Source: LSUCC0057 sp048549915 (GTDB taxonomy: Bacteria; Pseudomonadota; Gammaproteobacteria; Pseudomonadales; Porticoccaceae). Taken from it: DNA of 63,732 nt. The notes under the pieces were generated by a model. It saw nothing but the letters and a program-made list of their open reading frames with translations, was not told the origin of the DNA and ran no database searches. Positions 9,448 to 18,146 of the stretch are shown here, in pieces; position 1 is the first letter of the stretch, and the number at the start of each line of letters is the position of its first letter. The stretch spans positions 1 to 63,732 of the forward strand of contig JBLYYE010000041.1 in the NCBI GenBank assembly GCA_048549915.1, written 5' to 3'. The translations under genes and the position numbers were made by a program.

Positions 9448-10449
9448 ATGAGCAGCGAGCGCATAGCCGAGCAGGATATTAATTTGGCCAGTGAATACCG
9501 CCAGATGGCCTTATTGCAGGACGATGAGATCGACTTGCGTGAGCTATTTGCGGTGCTCTGGGCGGGGCGTTTGCAGATAGTGGCTATCACCGCTGTGGCG
9601 GCGTTGCTGAGTGTTGTGGTGGCGCTCAGTCTGCCCAACATCTACCGCGCGGAAGCTTTGTTGATATCCAGCGACAGCGATAGCAGTGGTAGCTTGGGCG
9701 CTTTGGCCGGCCAGTTGGGCGGCCTAGCCAGCCTTGCTGGTGTCAACCTGGGCGGCGCTGACAGCGACCGCGCGCAAGTGGGTATGGAGGTGCTTAAGTC
9801 GCGCCAATTCTTTGCTCAGTTTATGGCCAAGCGCGATGTGCTGGTGCCGCTGATGGCTACCGATTACTGGGATGCAGCCACGGGAGCGTTGGCCATTGAT
9901 GAAGACCACTACGATGTGGCCAGCCAGCGTTGGGTGCGCGATGTTGAGCCCCCCCAGCAAGTGCAGCCCTCTGTCCAAGAGGCGCACAAAGAGTTTTTAG
10001 AGCTTTTCAGTGTCAGCCAAGATAAAAAAACTGGCTTGGTTACTATTGCTGCCGAACACCTTTCGCCAGTGGTAGCACAACAGTGGGTGAGTTGGCTGGT
10101 TGAGGACATTAATGCAGCTATGCGCGAGCAAGATATTGCCGAGGCGCAACGTTCTATTACTTACTTAGAAGAGCAGATTAACCAAACCAGTCTGGCCGAT
10201 CTGCAAACGGTATTTTTTGGCTTGATTCAAAAACAGACCGAGCGAGTGATGCTGGCTAAAGTGCGCAGTGAGTACCTGTTTAAAACTATCGATCCGGCTG
10301 TAGTGCCCGAGCTTAAAAGTAAGCCAAAGCGGGCGCTGATCTGCGTGCTGGGCACGCTGTTGGGTGGGCTCTGCGCACTCTTGATTGTGTTGGTACGTCA
10401 TTATTGGCAAGGCGACCAAGACACTGGAGTAGGGCGACAAAGTTTCTAA
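9448..10449 (+). CDS. Wzz/PCP-family chain-length determinant
   Basis: A 333-residue polysaccharide co-polymerase. Its cytoplasmic N-terminus reads DEIDLRELFAVLWAGR (about residues 26-41), the usual Wzz entry motif, followed by TM1 (about 44-66), a periplasmic coiled-coil region (about 70-285) with a PxxPKSKPKRALI-like exit motif, and TM2 (about 288-308). There is no C-terminal tyrosine kinase domain. It would set the chain length of the exopolysaccharide and contact the upstream Wza-like exporter. A GGAG ribosome site lies just before the ATG. Confidence 0.88.
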   Translation: MSSERIAEQDINLASEYRQMALLQDDEIDLRELFAVLWAGRLQIVAITAVAALLSVVVALSLPNIYRAEALLISSDSDSSGSLGALAGQLGGLASLAGVNLGGADSDRAQVGMEVLKSRQFFAQFMAKRDVLVPLMATDYWDAATGALAIDEDHYDVASQRWVRDVEPPQQVQPSVQEAHKEFLELFSVSQDKKTGLVTIAAEHLSPVVAQQWVSWLVEDINAAMREQDIAEAQRSITYLEEQINQTSLADLQTVFFGLIQKQTERVMLAKVRSEYLFKTIDPAVVPELKSKPKRALICVLGTLLGGLCALLIVLVRHYWQGDQDTGVGRQSF

Positions 10450-10462
10450 GGCGACCAAACGG

Positions 10463-11044
10463 TTAGCGCGATAACTGTTTGGGTATAGCCGGCGGGTGGT
10501 TAATAAGATGCTGTTCAATAATATTGACACTGTTAAACAGTGAGTTGAGCAGGTGTGGAGTCAGCTTGCCTAGCCCCAGTTTGCCCTTGGCGATTTCTAG
10601 CTGTTTTTCTACAGTGCGGTGGCTGAGCTTAAATTGCGCCGCACTCTCTTTGGCGGTTAGACCTAGGTAACGCAAACGCAGCATCTGTTGTTCGCGTTGG
10701 GTCAACCATAGCCTATCGGTATCTAACGGTGAATCTTGATCATCACTGTGTATCAATTTTAGCTTGGGGTCTACGCCGCTTGTGGCTAGCTTGTCTATTA
10801 ATCGTTGTACCCAGGTGGCGTGAGACTTGAGCGGCGGCACTACACCACTATCTATGATGATATAGGCAGAGTTAGCCGCTCTCTTATTTTTAGAGTGACA
10901 TTGTTGCGCACCTATAATGAGCCGGTATTCCGAGGTAGTGACAATCCTGGCCGATTTGGTAATGGCAAGTTTGAAGATCAATGTGCGCGAGCTTGCTGCG
11001 CGGCGATCGTGAAAATCTTCTGTACTTTCAGTGCGATGCGGCAT
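10463..11044 (-). CDS. LuxR-type HTH transcriptional regulator
   Basis: A 193-residue protein whose C-terminal third is a LuxR/GerE helix-turn-helix (about residues 110-170: LTQREQQMLRLRYLGLTAKESA, then SHRTVEKQL). The N-terminal half shows no receiver aspartate pattern I trust and no autoinducer-domain signature, so the input signal is unknown. ATG at 11044 has an AAGGA site six bases upstream. It faces the exopolysaccharide genes and its stop is 13 bases from the wzz-like stop. It is a plausible regulator of that cluster, of the adhesin, or of prpE across the shared upstream region; this is inference. Confidence 0.8.
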   Translation of the reverse strand: MPHRTESTEDFHDRRAASSRTLIFKLAITKSARIVTTSEYRLIIGAQQCHSKNKRAANSAYIIIDSGVVPPLKSHATWVQRLIDKLATSGVDPKLKLIHSDDQDSPLDTDRLWLTQREQQMLRLRYLGLTAKESAAQFKLSHRTVEKQLEIAKGKLGLGKLTPHLLNSLFNSVNIIEQHLINHPPAIPKQLSR

Positions 11045-11337
11045 AGATATTCCTTATCTTATGGCCGTTTATTTTTTTGTTATGCTCTTGGCCAGCGCCT
11101 ATGTATTCTAAAGCAAGCCTTGCCTATTTAAATAAGTACAAATACGTAGACTCTTTTGGGGTAACCACTCTGTTTTTTGGGCTAACCTCTCCATTATCTT
11201 CCTTAAATCGTCACGGTTTTATTGGCGATTAGTCTTATAGCTCTAATCTGTGCGAAGGGTTAACTTTATCCGTTAATAAAGAGTTAGCTAACCGTGGGAA
11301 AGCGCTTTTTTCCCCATAGCAATACCGTGAGGATGAG
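11045..11337. promoter_or_regulatory. Divergent regulatory region between luxR-type gene and prpE
   Basis: A 293-bp AT-rich gap carrying promoters for two divergent genes. The 13-mer TTTTGGGSTAACC occurs at 11154-11166 and 11175-11187, offset by 21 bp (two helical turns). Related GGGTTAAC (11257) and GCTAACC (11287) copies lie nearer prpE. This looks like an operator array for an unidentified activator or repressor. Confidence 0.4.
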
Positions 11338-13227
11338 ATGCAGAGACTACCTGAAAGTACGTTGCCAGCCAGCCAGCAACAGCTGTGGCGCGAGGCTGCC
11401 GAGGATATCCACTGGTATAAATCACCGAGCCAACTACTCGATGATAGCCAGCCGCCTTTTTATCGTTGGTTTGCAGATGGTATGACCAATGCCTGTTTCA
11501 ACGCTGTCGACCTGCAGGTAGAACAGGGCCGCGGCGATCAAGCGGCGATCATTTACGATAGCCCGGTAGCGGCTGTTAAACGCCAAATCACCTATAACCA
11601 ATTGCTCGAGCAGGTCAGTCGCTTTGCTGGCTTACTGCGTCAGCAAGGGGTAGAGGAGGGTGATAGGGTGCTAATTTATATGCCGATGATTCCTGAAGCC
11701 GCAGTGGCGATGCTCGCCTGTGCCCGCATTGGTGCTGTTCACTCGGTGGTGTTCGGCGGCTTTGCCAGCAATGAATTAGCAGTGCGGATAGACGATGCAA
11801 CACCCAAAGTGGTGGTCACGGCGACTTGCGGAATCGAGCCAAACCGCGTGGTGGAGTACCAACCGCTCCTCAACAGAGCGGTAGAGATGGCCGAGCACAA
11901 GCCCGCGGCTTGTATTGTGCTAGAGCGCGAACAGTGTGCGCTAGAGCTGGGGCCGCGCGATATCGATTGGGCCAGTGCGGTCGCCGCTGCACCGCACACT
12001 GAGTGCGTGGCGCTGCCCGCCAACCATCCGCTGTATATTTTGTACACCTCAGGGACAACTGGCCAACCCAAAGGGGTGGTGCGCGATACCGCCGGCAGTA
12101 TTGTCGCGCTGAAGTGGAGTATGGCCAATATTTACAATGTTAAACCTGGCGATGTCTACTGGGCAGCCTCCGATGTAGGCTGGGTAGTAGGGCACTCTTA
12201 TATCGTTTACGGGCCACTGTTTAATGGCAACACTACGGTTATTTATGAAGGAAAGCCGGTGGGTACGCCCGATGCGGGGGCATTTTGGCGGGTGATTGAA
12301 GAGTACCAAGTGAAGGTGCTGTTTACAGCACCAACAGCTTTCAGGGCGATCCGCAAGGAGGACCCCAATGCCGAGCTGATGCATCACTACGACTTGAGCT
12401 CGCTGCAGGCACTCTTTTTAGCCGGTGAACGCTGCGACCCCGATACACTCAACTGGGCCTTGGAGATGCTCGACCGACCGGTGATAGACCACTGGTGGCA
12501 GACGGAGACCGGTTGGTCTATCTGTGCCAACTGCTTGGGTCGCGAGCAGCTGCCTATTGTCGCCGGCTCTCCAGCGCGCGCAGTGCCCGGTTACGACGTT
12601 CAAGTTCTAGACGAACAAGGCAATCCTGTCGAAGCCGGCACTATTGGCGCGTTGGTAGTAAAAAACCCGCTGCCGCCGGGAACATTCACGACACTTTGGC
12701 AAGCGCCAGAGCGCTATCAGAGCGCGTACTTTGATAAGTTCCCTGGTTACTACGAGACTGGCGACGCCGGTTATATCGACGAAAACGGTTACGTCTTTGT
12801 TATGGCGCGCACCGACGATGTTATCAATGTCGCTGGCCACAGGCTCTCCACAGGAGCCATAGAAGAGGTACTGGCAGGCCACCCTGCAGTGGCCGAATGT
12901 GCTGTCATTGGCATTACCTGCCCGATGAAGGGGCAGTTGCCGATGGGCATGCTGGTGCTCAATGCGGGTGTTACCCAAACAGAGGAGCAGGTGGTGGCGG
13001 AGGCGATTGCCAAGGTGCGCGCCGAGATCGGCCCGGTCGCAGCCTTTAAGTTATGTGCTGTGGTGGCGCGGTTGCCCAAGACCCGCTCGGGCAAAATTTT
13101 GCGCGCGACTATGCGCAGTATTGCCGATGGCACTGAATGGAAAATGCCGGCGACTATCGACGATCCTGCGATCTTAGACGAAATTACCGCAGTTCTGGCC
13201 ACATTAGGCTACCCAGCGGCCAGTTGA
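11338..13227 (+). CDS. prpE: Propionyl-CoA synthetase
   Basis: A 629-residue acyl-CoA synthetase (propionate + ATP + CoA to propionyl-CoA + AMP + PPi, cytoplasm). It shows the AMP-binding motif YTSGTTGQPKGVVRD (about residues 235-250), the PrpE-type block GWVVGHSYIVYGPL, the hinge TGDAGYIDENGYV and the C-terminal catalytic lysine in PKTRSGKILR (about residue 585). The residues after the P-loop (KGVVRD) fit PrpE better than Acs. ATG 11338 has GAGG five bases upstream. No methylcitrate-cycle genes are near; instead the 2-oxoacid oxidoreductase operon starts 178 bases later, suggesting a shared role in short acyl-CoA metabolism. Acetate may be a secondary substrate. Confidence 0.88.
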   Translation: MQRLPESTLPASQQQLWREAAEDIHWYKSPSQLLDDSQPPFYRWFADGMTNACFNAVDLQVEQGRGDQAAIIYDSPVAAVKRQITYNQLLEQVSRFAGLLRQQGVEEGDRVLIYMPMIPEAAVAMLACARIGAVHSVVFGGFASNELAVRIDDATPKVVVTATCGIEPNRVVEYQPLLNRAVEMAEHKPAACIVLEREQCALELGPRDIDWASAVAAAPHTECVALPANHPLYILYTSGTTGQPKGVVRDTAGSIVALKWSMANIYNVKPGDVYWAASDVGWVVGHSYIVYGPLFNGNTTVIYEGKPVGTPDAGAFWRVIEEYQVKVLFTAPTAFRAIRKEDPNAELMHHYDLSSLQALFLAGERCDPDTLNWALEMLDRPVIDHWWQTETGWSICANCLGREQLPIVAGSPARAVPGYDVQVLDEQGNPVEAGTIGALVVKNPLPPGTFTTLWQAPERYQSAYFDKFPGYYETGDAGYIDENGYVFVMARTDDVINVAGHRLSTGAIEEVLAGHPAVAECAVIGITCPMKGQLPMGMLVLNAGVTQTEEQVVAEAIAKVRAEIGPVAAFKLCAVVARLPKTRSGKILRATMRSIADGTEWKMPATIDDPAILDEITAVLATLGYPAAS

Positions 13228-13405
13228 TGCGGTTATTCCTATAGCTTATAAAGTAGTTTGTGGGATCTATTTTTGTTGCGAGTTGTCTCAACGGCTGAGA
13301 ATTACGCAGTGAGCTTTGTTCGCTGATGACTACAATAGTAGACTTGGTAATCTCACAATGCTTATGAATGTTATCTGATCACTATTAGAACGCGGAGAAG
13401 TTCCC

Positions 13406-15220
13406 TTGCAACCGACAGACATCGCCAATCCCGAGCACTTCCACAAAGTGGTCGACTGTCAGTACGCCTGCCCGGCGCATACCCCGGTACCACAATATAT
13501 TCGTCTGATCGCGCAGCAGCGCTATAGCGAGGCGTATTTGCTCAACTGGGAGTCCAATGTGTTTCCCGGGGTGTTGGGCCGCACTTGTGATCGCCCCTGC
13601 GAGCCAGCCTGCCGGCGTGGTCGGGTCGAAGAAGAGCCAGTCGCTATCTGTCGCTTAAAGCGTGTCGCAGCGGATTTTAAAGAAGATATTAAAGCGCAGC
13701 TGCCCACTATCCCTGAGCAGAAGAACGGTAAAAAAGTTGCACTGATCGGTGCCGGCCCGGCAGCACTGACAGTGGCGCGCGACTTGGCGCCTCTGGGTTA
13801 TGAGCTGGCTATTTACGATGCACAGCCCAAAGCGGGTGGTTTTATGCGCAGCCAGATACCTTCTTTCCGGCTCCCTGAGGCAGTTTTGGATGAAGAGGTC
13901 GGTTACATCCTCGATATGGGTCCGGTCACGCACTTTAACCACTATGTAGAGAGCCTTAAGGCTCTTTTAGACAAAGACTACGACGCGGTATTCGTGGGCA
14001 GCGGTGCGCCGCGCGGACGCGATCTGCCCAACTTGCCGGGCCGCAGTGAAGCGGGCAGCGATATCCATATTGGTATCGACTGGTTGGCCAATGTGGCCTT
14101 TGAGCACACTCAATCGATTGGTGAAAAGGTGATTGTGTTGGGCGGCGGCAATACCGCTATGGACTGCTGTCGCACCGCGCGACGCCTCGGCGGCAAAGAT
14201 GTCAAAGTGATTGTGCGCAGCCCGTTTGACGAGATGAAAGCCTCGGCTTGGGAGAAAGAGGACGCTCTCCACGAGGATATCCCAATTATCGATAACCATG
14301 TGCCGAGCGAGTTTGTTCTTGAGAGCGGAAAACTGGTCGGTATGCGCTTTGACAAAGTTGAAGCGCAGTACGATGAAAGTGGCAAGCGCTCACTGGTACC
14401 CACAGGCGAGCAAGTGTTCTATCCGTGTGACCAAGTGCTCGTGGCTATTGGCCAAGAAAACGCCTTCCCGTGGATTGAGCGCGATCTCGGTATTGAGTTC
14501 GACCAGTGGGAGACACCTGTGGTCGATGCGACCAGTTTCCAGTCGACACTACCCAAGGTGTTTTTTGGTGGCGACGCCGCTTTTGGCCCTAAAAATGTCA
14601 TTACCGCTGTCGCTCATGGCCACCAGGCGGCTATTTCGATCGATCTGTTCTGTCAGGGCGAGTCGGTACTACAACGACCCGCGCCGCGTACCAACTTGAT
14701 CAGTCAAAAGATGAATATCCACGATTGGACCTACGACAACGGGGTCGCCTCTGATCTGCGCTTTGTTGTACCCCTGGCCGACAAAGAACAGGCGTTGCAG
14801 GATCGCCGTTTGGAGGTTGAGCTGGGCTTTGATCTGGCTACCGCATATCAAGAGGCGGAGCGCTGCCTCAACTGTGACGTACAGACCGTCTTCGATGCGG
14901 CCAACTGTATTGAGTGTGACGCCTGTGCCGATGTCTGCCCAACGAGTTGTATTAACTTTACTGCGGATGGTGAAGAGGATGATCTGCGCAGCCGGCTCAA
15001 TGTGCCCTCTACAGATAGAGACCAAGTGCTCTATGTGGCCGACGGGCTTAAAACAGGCCGCATCATGGCCAAAGACGAAAATGTCTGCCTGCACTGTGGT
15101 TTGTGTGCCGAGCGCTGCCCAACTGGCGCTTGGGATATGCAGCAATTTAATTACCAAGTGACCAAAAGTGCCGAGGTGCTTGCGGTGCCTCTGGTGCAGA
15201 TACAAGAGCGAGTGGGATAG
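13406..15220 (+). CDS. FAD/NAD(P)H and 4Fe-4S subunit of 2-oxoacid oxidoreductase (KorC-like)
   Basis: A 604-residue fusion. An N-terminal GltD-type Fe-S domain has the Cys pattern CQYACP and CDRPCEPAC (about residues 14-75). Two Rossmann motifs follow: GAGPAALTVARDL (FAD, about 116) and LGGGNTAMDC (NAD(P), about 247). The C-terminus is a two-cluster ferredoxin domain with CIECDACADVCP and CLHCGLCAERCP. The architecture matches KorC of the Thauera-type 2-oxoglutarate:NAD(P) oxidoreductase, which passes electrons between the oxidoreductase and pyridine nucleotide. The start is TTG at 13406, supported by GGAG eight bases upstream. The alpha and beta subunits follow at once. Confidence 0.82.
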   Translation: MQPTDIANPEHFHKVVDCQYACPAHTPVPQYIRLIAQQRYSEAYLLNWESNVFPGVLGRTCDRPCEPACRRGRVEEEPVAICRLKRVAADFKEDIKAQLPTIPEQKNGKKVALIGAGPAALTVARDLAPLGYELAIYDAQPKAGGFMRSQIPSFRLPEAVLDEEVGYILDMGPVTHFNHYVESLKALLDKDYDAVFVGSGAPRGRDLPNLPGRSEAGSDIHIGIDWLANVAFEHTQSIGEKVIVLGGGNTAMDCCRTARRLGGKDVKVIVRSPFDEMKASAWEKEDALHEDIPIIDNHVPSEFVLESGKLVGMRFDKVEAQYDESGKRSLVPTGEQVFYPCDQVLVAIGQENAFPWIERDLGIEFDQWETPVVDATSFQSTLPKVFFGGDAAFGPKNVITAVAHGHQAAISIDLFCQGESVLQRPAPRTNLISQKMNIHDWTYDNGVASDLRFVVPLADKEQALQDRRLEVELGFDLATAYQEAERCLNCDVQTVFDAANCIECDACADVCPTSCINFTADGEEDDLRSRLNVPSTDRDQVLYVADGLKTGRIMAKDENVCLHCGLCAERCPTGAWDMQQFNYQVTKSAEVLAVPLVQIQERVG

Positions 15221-15224
15221 TCCG

Positions 15225-17066
15225 ATGAGTGCAATAGCAGCTGTAAATGATCTGGTTATCCGCTTTGCCAATGTCAATGGTACCGGCTCGGCCAGTGCCA
15301 ACGGTCTATTTGCCAAGGCCTGTTTTCGCATGGGTATACCGGTAACGCCAAAGAATGTCTTCCCCTCCAATATTCAGGGCTTGCCTACCTGGTATGAGGT
15401 GCGTGTCAGCGAAAAAGGCTATCTCGGTCGCCGTGAAGGAATCGATTTTATCGTCTGCATGAACGGCCAGAGCTTAGCCGATGATATTGCCAGCGTGCGC
15501 AGTGGCGGTTATGTGCTCTATGACAATAGCAAACCGCTCGATTTGCGATTAGAGCGCAGCGATGTCAACTTTTTAGGTATTCCATTGGCCGCTATCTGCC
15601 GCGATGAGTACCCTGATCTGCGCCGTCGCCAGCTGATGAAAAATGTTATCTATATTGGTGCCCTTGCGGCGCTGTTGGATATTGAGTTCGAGGTATTAAA
15701 AGATCTCATTGGCGATCAGTTTCGCGGCAAAGACAAACTGATTGCGCCCAATATTCACGCTTTAGAGATTGGTTACCGCTATGCCACAGAGCACTTTAGC
15801 TGCCCACTCGCCCTGCGTCTGGAGCGCCGCGATTTGGTCGGTGACAAAATTATGCTCGAGGGTAACGCGGCTCTAGGTATTGGCTCTGTCTACGCAGGTG
15901 CTACAGTCGTTGGTTGGTACCCAATTACTCCCTCTACCTCGGTGGTGGATGCATTTGAAAAGTACGCCAACCGCCTGCGCATTGATGCCGGCAGCGGCGA
16001 GAAGAAATTTGCCATCGCCCAAGCGGAAGATGAGCTGGCCGCAATGGGCATTGTGATTGGCGCCAGTTGGAACGGTGCGCGCGCCTTTACCGCTACTTCT
16101 GGCCCCGGTGTTTCACTCATGAGCGAGTTCTTGGGGCTGGCCTATTTCGCTGAAGTGCCGGTGGTGTTGTTTAATATTCAGCGCGCAGGGCCCTCTACTG
16201 GCATGCCTACCCGCACTCAGCAGTCAGATATTTTCTCGTGCGCTTATGCCTCTCACGGCGATACCAAGCAGGTCTTGCTGTTCCCAGAAGATCCGCGCGA
16301 GTGCTTTGACATGGCCGCAGAGAGCTTTGACCTGGCCGAGCGGCTGCAAACCCCGGTGATTGTGATGAGTGATCTCGACTTGGGGATGAACGAATTTTTA
16401 TGCGAGCCACTGGTGTGGGATGACGAGCGTCAGTACGACCGCGGCAAAGTCTTTAACCAGCAACAGCTCGAAGAGATGAGCGAAAAATTTGGTCGCTACA
16501 AAGATATTGATGGTGACGGTATCCCTTACCGCACTTACCCGGGCACTCACCCTGACAAAGGGGCGTTCTTTACCCGCGGTACCTCGCGCGACCCGTATGC
16601 AGCCTATACAGAAAAGAGCGAAGTGTATATCGACAATATGGAGCGCCTGCTACATAAGTGGGAGACCGCCAAACAATTGGTGCCCGAGCCGCAGCTCTAT
16701 CAAGAAAAAAACACCAGTAAAAATGGCCTGCTGTTTTTTGGTACATCGACCGCTAGCTGTATTGAGGCGCGCGATTTACTGGCAGAAGAGGGCACCGCCA
16801 TCGACTGTTTGCGCGTCTGCGCGTTCCCGTTTAACCGCACTATTGAGCAGTTCATTGCCGAGCATGATCAGGTCTTTGTGGTCGAGCAAAATCGCGACGG
16901 CCAATTGCGCAAGTTGCTGGTTGGCGAGTGCGACATTGATCCTAAAAAACTGGTCAGTGTGCCACTCTACGATGGTATGCCGATCACGGCACGCCAGGTG
17001 ATCGACCACGTCAATGCCAAAACCCGCACTGCAGTGGTTACACCATTGCACAAGCAGCCAGCCTGA
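15225..17066 (+). CDS. korA: 2-oxoacid:acceptor oxidoreductase, fused gamma-alpha subunit
   Basis: A 613-residue fused subunit. Residues about 10-195 are the gamma domain (NVNGTGSASANGLF near the start) and residues about 210-600 are the alpha domain with EGNAALGIGSVYAGATVVGWYPITPST and the TPP/substrate pocket ATSGPGVSLMSEFLGLA. The enzyme oxidatively decarboxylates a 2-oxoacid to acyl-CoA with the beta subunit, handing electrons to the flavoprotein encoded just upstream (gap of four bases). ATG 15225 is chosen over an upstream frame extension because homologues begin near the gamma-domain motif. The substrate (2-oxoglutarate, pyruvate or branched 2-oxoacid) cannot be settled from sequence. 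Confidence 0.85.
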   Translation: MSAIAAVNDLVIRFANVNGTGSASANGLFAKACFRMGIPVTPKNVFPSNIQGLPTWYEVRVSEKGYLGRREGIDFIVCMNGQSLADDIASVRSGGYVLYDNSKPLDLRLERSDVNFLGIPLAAICRDEYPDLRRRQLMKNVIYIGALAALLDIEFEVLKDLIGDQFRGKDKLIAPNIHALEIGYRYATEHFSCPLALRLERRDLVGDKIMLEGNAALGIGSVYAGATVVGWYPITPSTSVVDAFEKYANRLRIDAGSGEKKFAIAQAEDELAAMGIVIGASWNGARAFTATSGPGVSLMSEFLGLAYFAEVPVVLFNIQRAGPSTGMPTRTQQSDIFSCAYASHGDTKQVLLFPEDPRECFDMAAESFDLAERLQTPVIVMSDLDLGMNEFLCEPLVWDDERQYDRGKVFNQQQLEEMSEKFGRYKDIDGDGIPYRTYPGTHPDKGAFFTRGTSRDPYAAYTEKSEVYIDNMERLLHKWETAKQLVPEPQLYQEKNTSKNGLLFFGTSTASCIEARDLLAEEGTAIDCLRVCAFPFNRTIEQFIAEHDQVFVVEQNRDGQLRKLLVGECDIDPKKLVSVPLYDGMPITARQVIDHVNAKTRTAVVTPLHKQPA

Positions 17067-17081
17067 GCCGGAGAGAGTGTT

Positions 17082-18134
17082 ATGAGTTACGCAAAATCCA
17101 CCTTCCGTCACCCCGCATTACAACCCAATGAGCTCGGTTACGATAAACGTGCCTATGAGGGTGGGCTCTCTACTCTGTGTGCGGGCTGTGGCCATGACTC
17201 GGTGGGGGCGGCGATCGTCCAAGCCTGCTTTGAAGCCAATATTGAGCCACACAAAGTGGCTAAAATTTCTGGCATCGGCTGCTCGTCAAAGACGCCAGCC
17301 TATTTTTTAGGTAAGTCGCACGGCTTTAATTCAGTCCACGGGCGCATGCCCTCAGTGGCTACCGGCGCCAATATGGCCAATCGCGATATGATCTATCTGG
17401 GTGTCTCCGGCGATGGTGACTCGGCCTCCATTGGCTTTGGCCAATTTGCCCACGTCAACCGCCGCAACCTCAATATGCTCTACCTGGTTGAGAACAACGG
17501 CTGCTACGGCCTCACCAAGGGGCAGGACTCGGCGACCACCGATGTCGGTTCGGCCAGTAAAAAAGGGGTAGCCAATCCGTTTGGCGCAATTGACTTGTGC
17601 GCCACAGCACTGGAGATGGGGGCCACCTTCGTGGCGCGCAGTTTCTCCGGTGATAAAGAGCAGCTAGTGCCGTTGATCAAGGCAGCTTTGCGCCACCCCG
17701 GTTTTGCCTTTATCGACGTGCTCAGCCCTTGCGTTACCTTTAATAACACCGGTACCTCAACTAAGAGCTACGACTACGTGCGCGATCATGTCGCCACCAC
17801 CGGTGCCATTGATGTGATCCCCATGAAAGAGGAGATCACCACCGACTATCAACCGGGCAATAGCCACGAGGTCACTCTACACGACGGCTCTGTGGTGCAT
17901 CTTTACAAAGGTGATGTCGAGTTAGATGTCACCAACAAAGAGTCGGCCCAGGCGGCTATACGCCGCCATCAAGACCAAGGCTCAGTACTGACCGGCCTTC
18001 TCTATATGGACCCCCAGAGCCAAGACTTCCACCAGATGATTAATTCGGTGAAAGGGCCTCTGCGCGACCTGGACGAAACAGCACTCTGCCCCGGGCAGAA
18101 AGCGTTAGACGCGATAAACGCCAGTTTTCGCTGA
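17082..18134 (+). CDS. korB: 2-oxoacid:acceptor oxidoreductase beta subunit
   Basis: A 350-residue TPP-binding beta subunit. It carries CAGCGHDSVG (about residues 32-41), GIGCSSKTPAYF (about 65-76) and LSPCVTFNN (about 213-221), which supply the four cysteines for the proximal 4Fe-4S cluster, plus the TPP motif GDGDSASIG...NN (about 110-145). It pairs with the fused gamma-alpha subunit encoded 15 bases upstream. Unlike pyruvate dehydrogenase-type complexes, this enzyme is reversible and uses Fe-S electron transfer. Retention of all cluster cysteines argues that it is functional. Confidence 0.87.
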   Translation: MSYAKSTFRHPALQPNELGYDKRAYEGGLSTLCAGCGHDSVGAAIVQACFEANIEPHKVAKISGIGCSSKTPAYFLGKSHGFNSVHGRMPSVATGANMANRDMIYLGVSGDGDSASIGFGQFAHVNRRNLNMLYLVENNGCYGLTKGQDSATTDVGSASKKGVANPFGAIDLCATALEMGATFVARSFSGDKEQLVPLIKAALRHPGFAFIDVLSPCVTFNNTGTSTKSYDYVRDHVATTGAIDVIPMKEEITTDYQPGNSHEVTLHDGSVVHLYKGDVELDVTNKESAQAAIRRHQDQGSVLTGLLYMDPQSQDFHQMINSVKGPLRDLDETALCPGQKALDAINASFR

Positions 18135-18146
18135 GTCGAGAGAGGG

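Noticed and set aside
11338..13227. Acetyl-CoA synthetase (Acs) as the identity of this enzyme
   Set aside because: The KGVVRD segment after the P-loop and GWVVGHSYIVYGPL block fit PrpE better; Acs activity may be minor.
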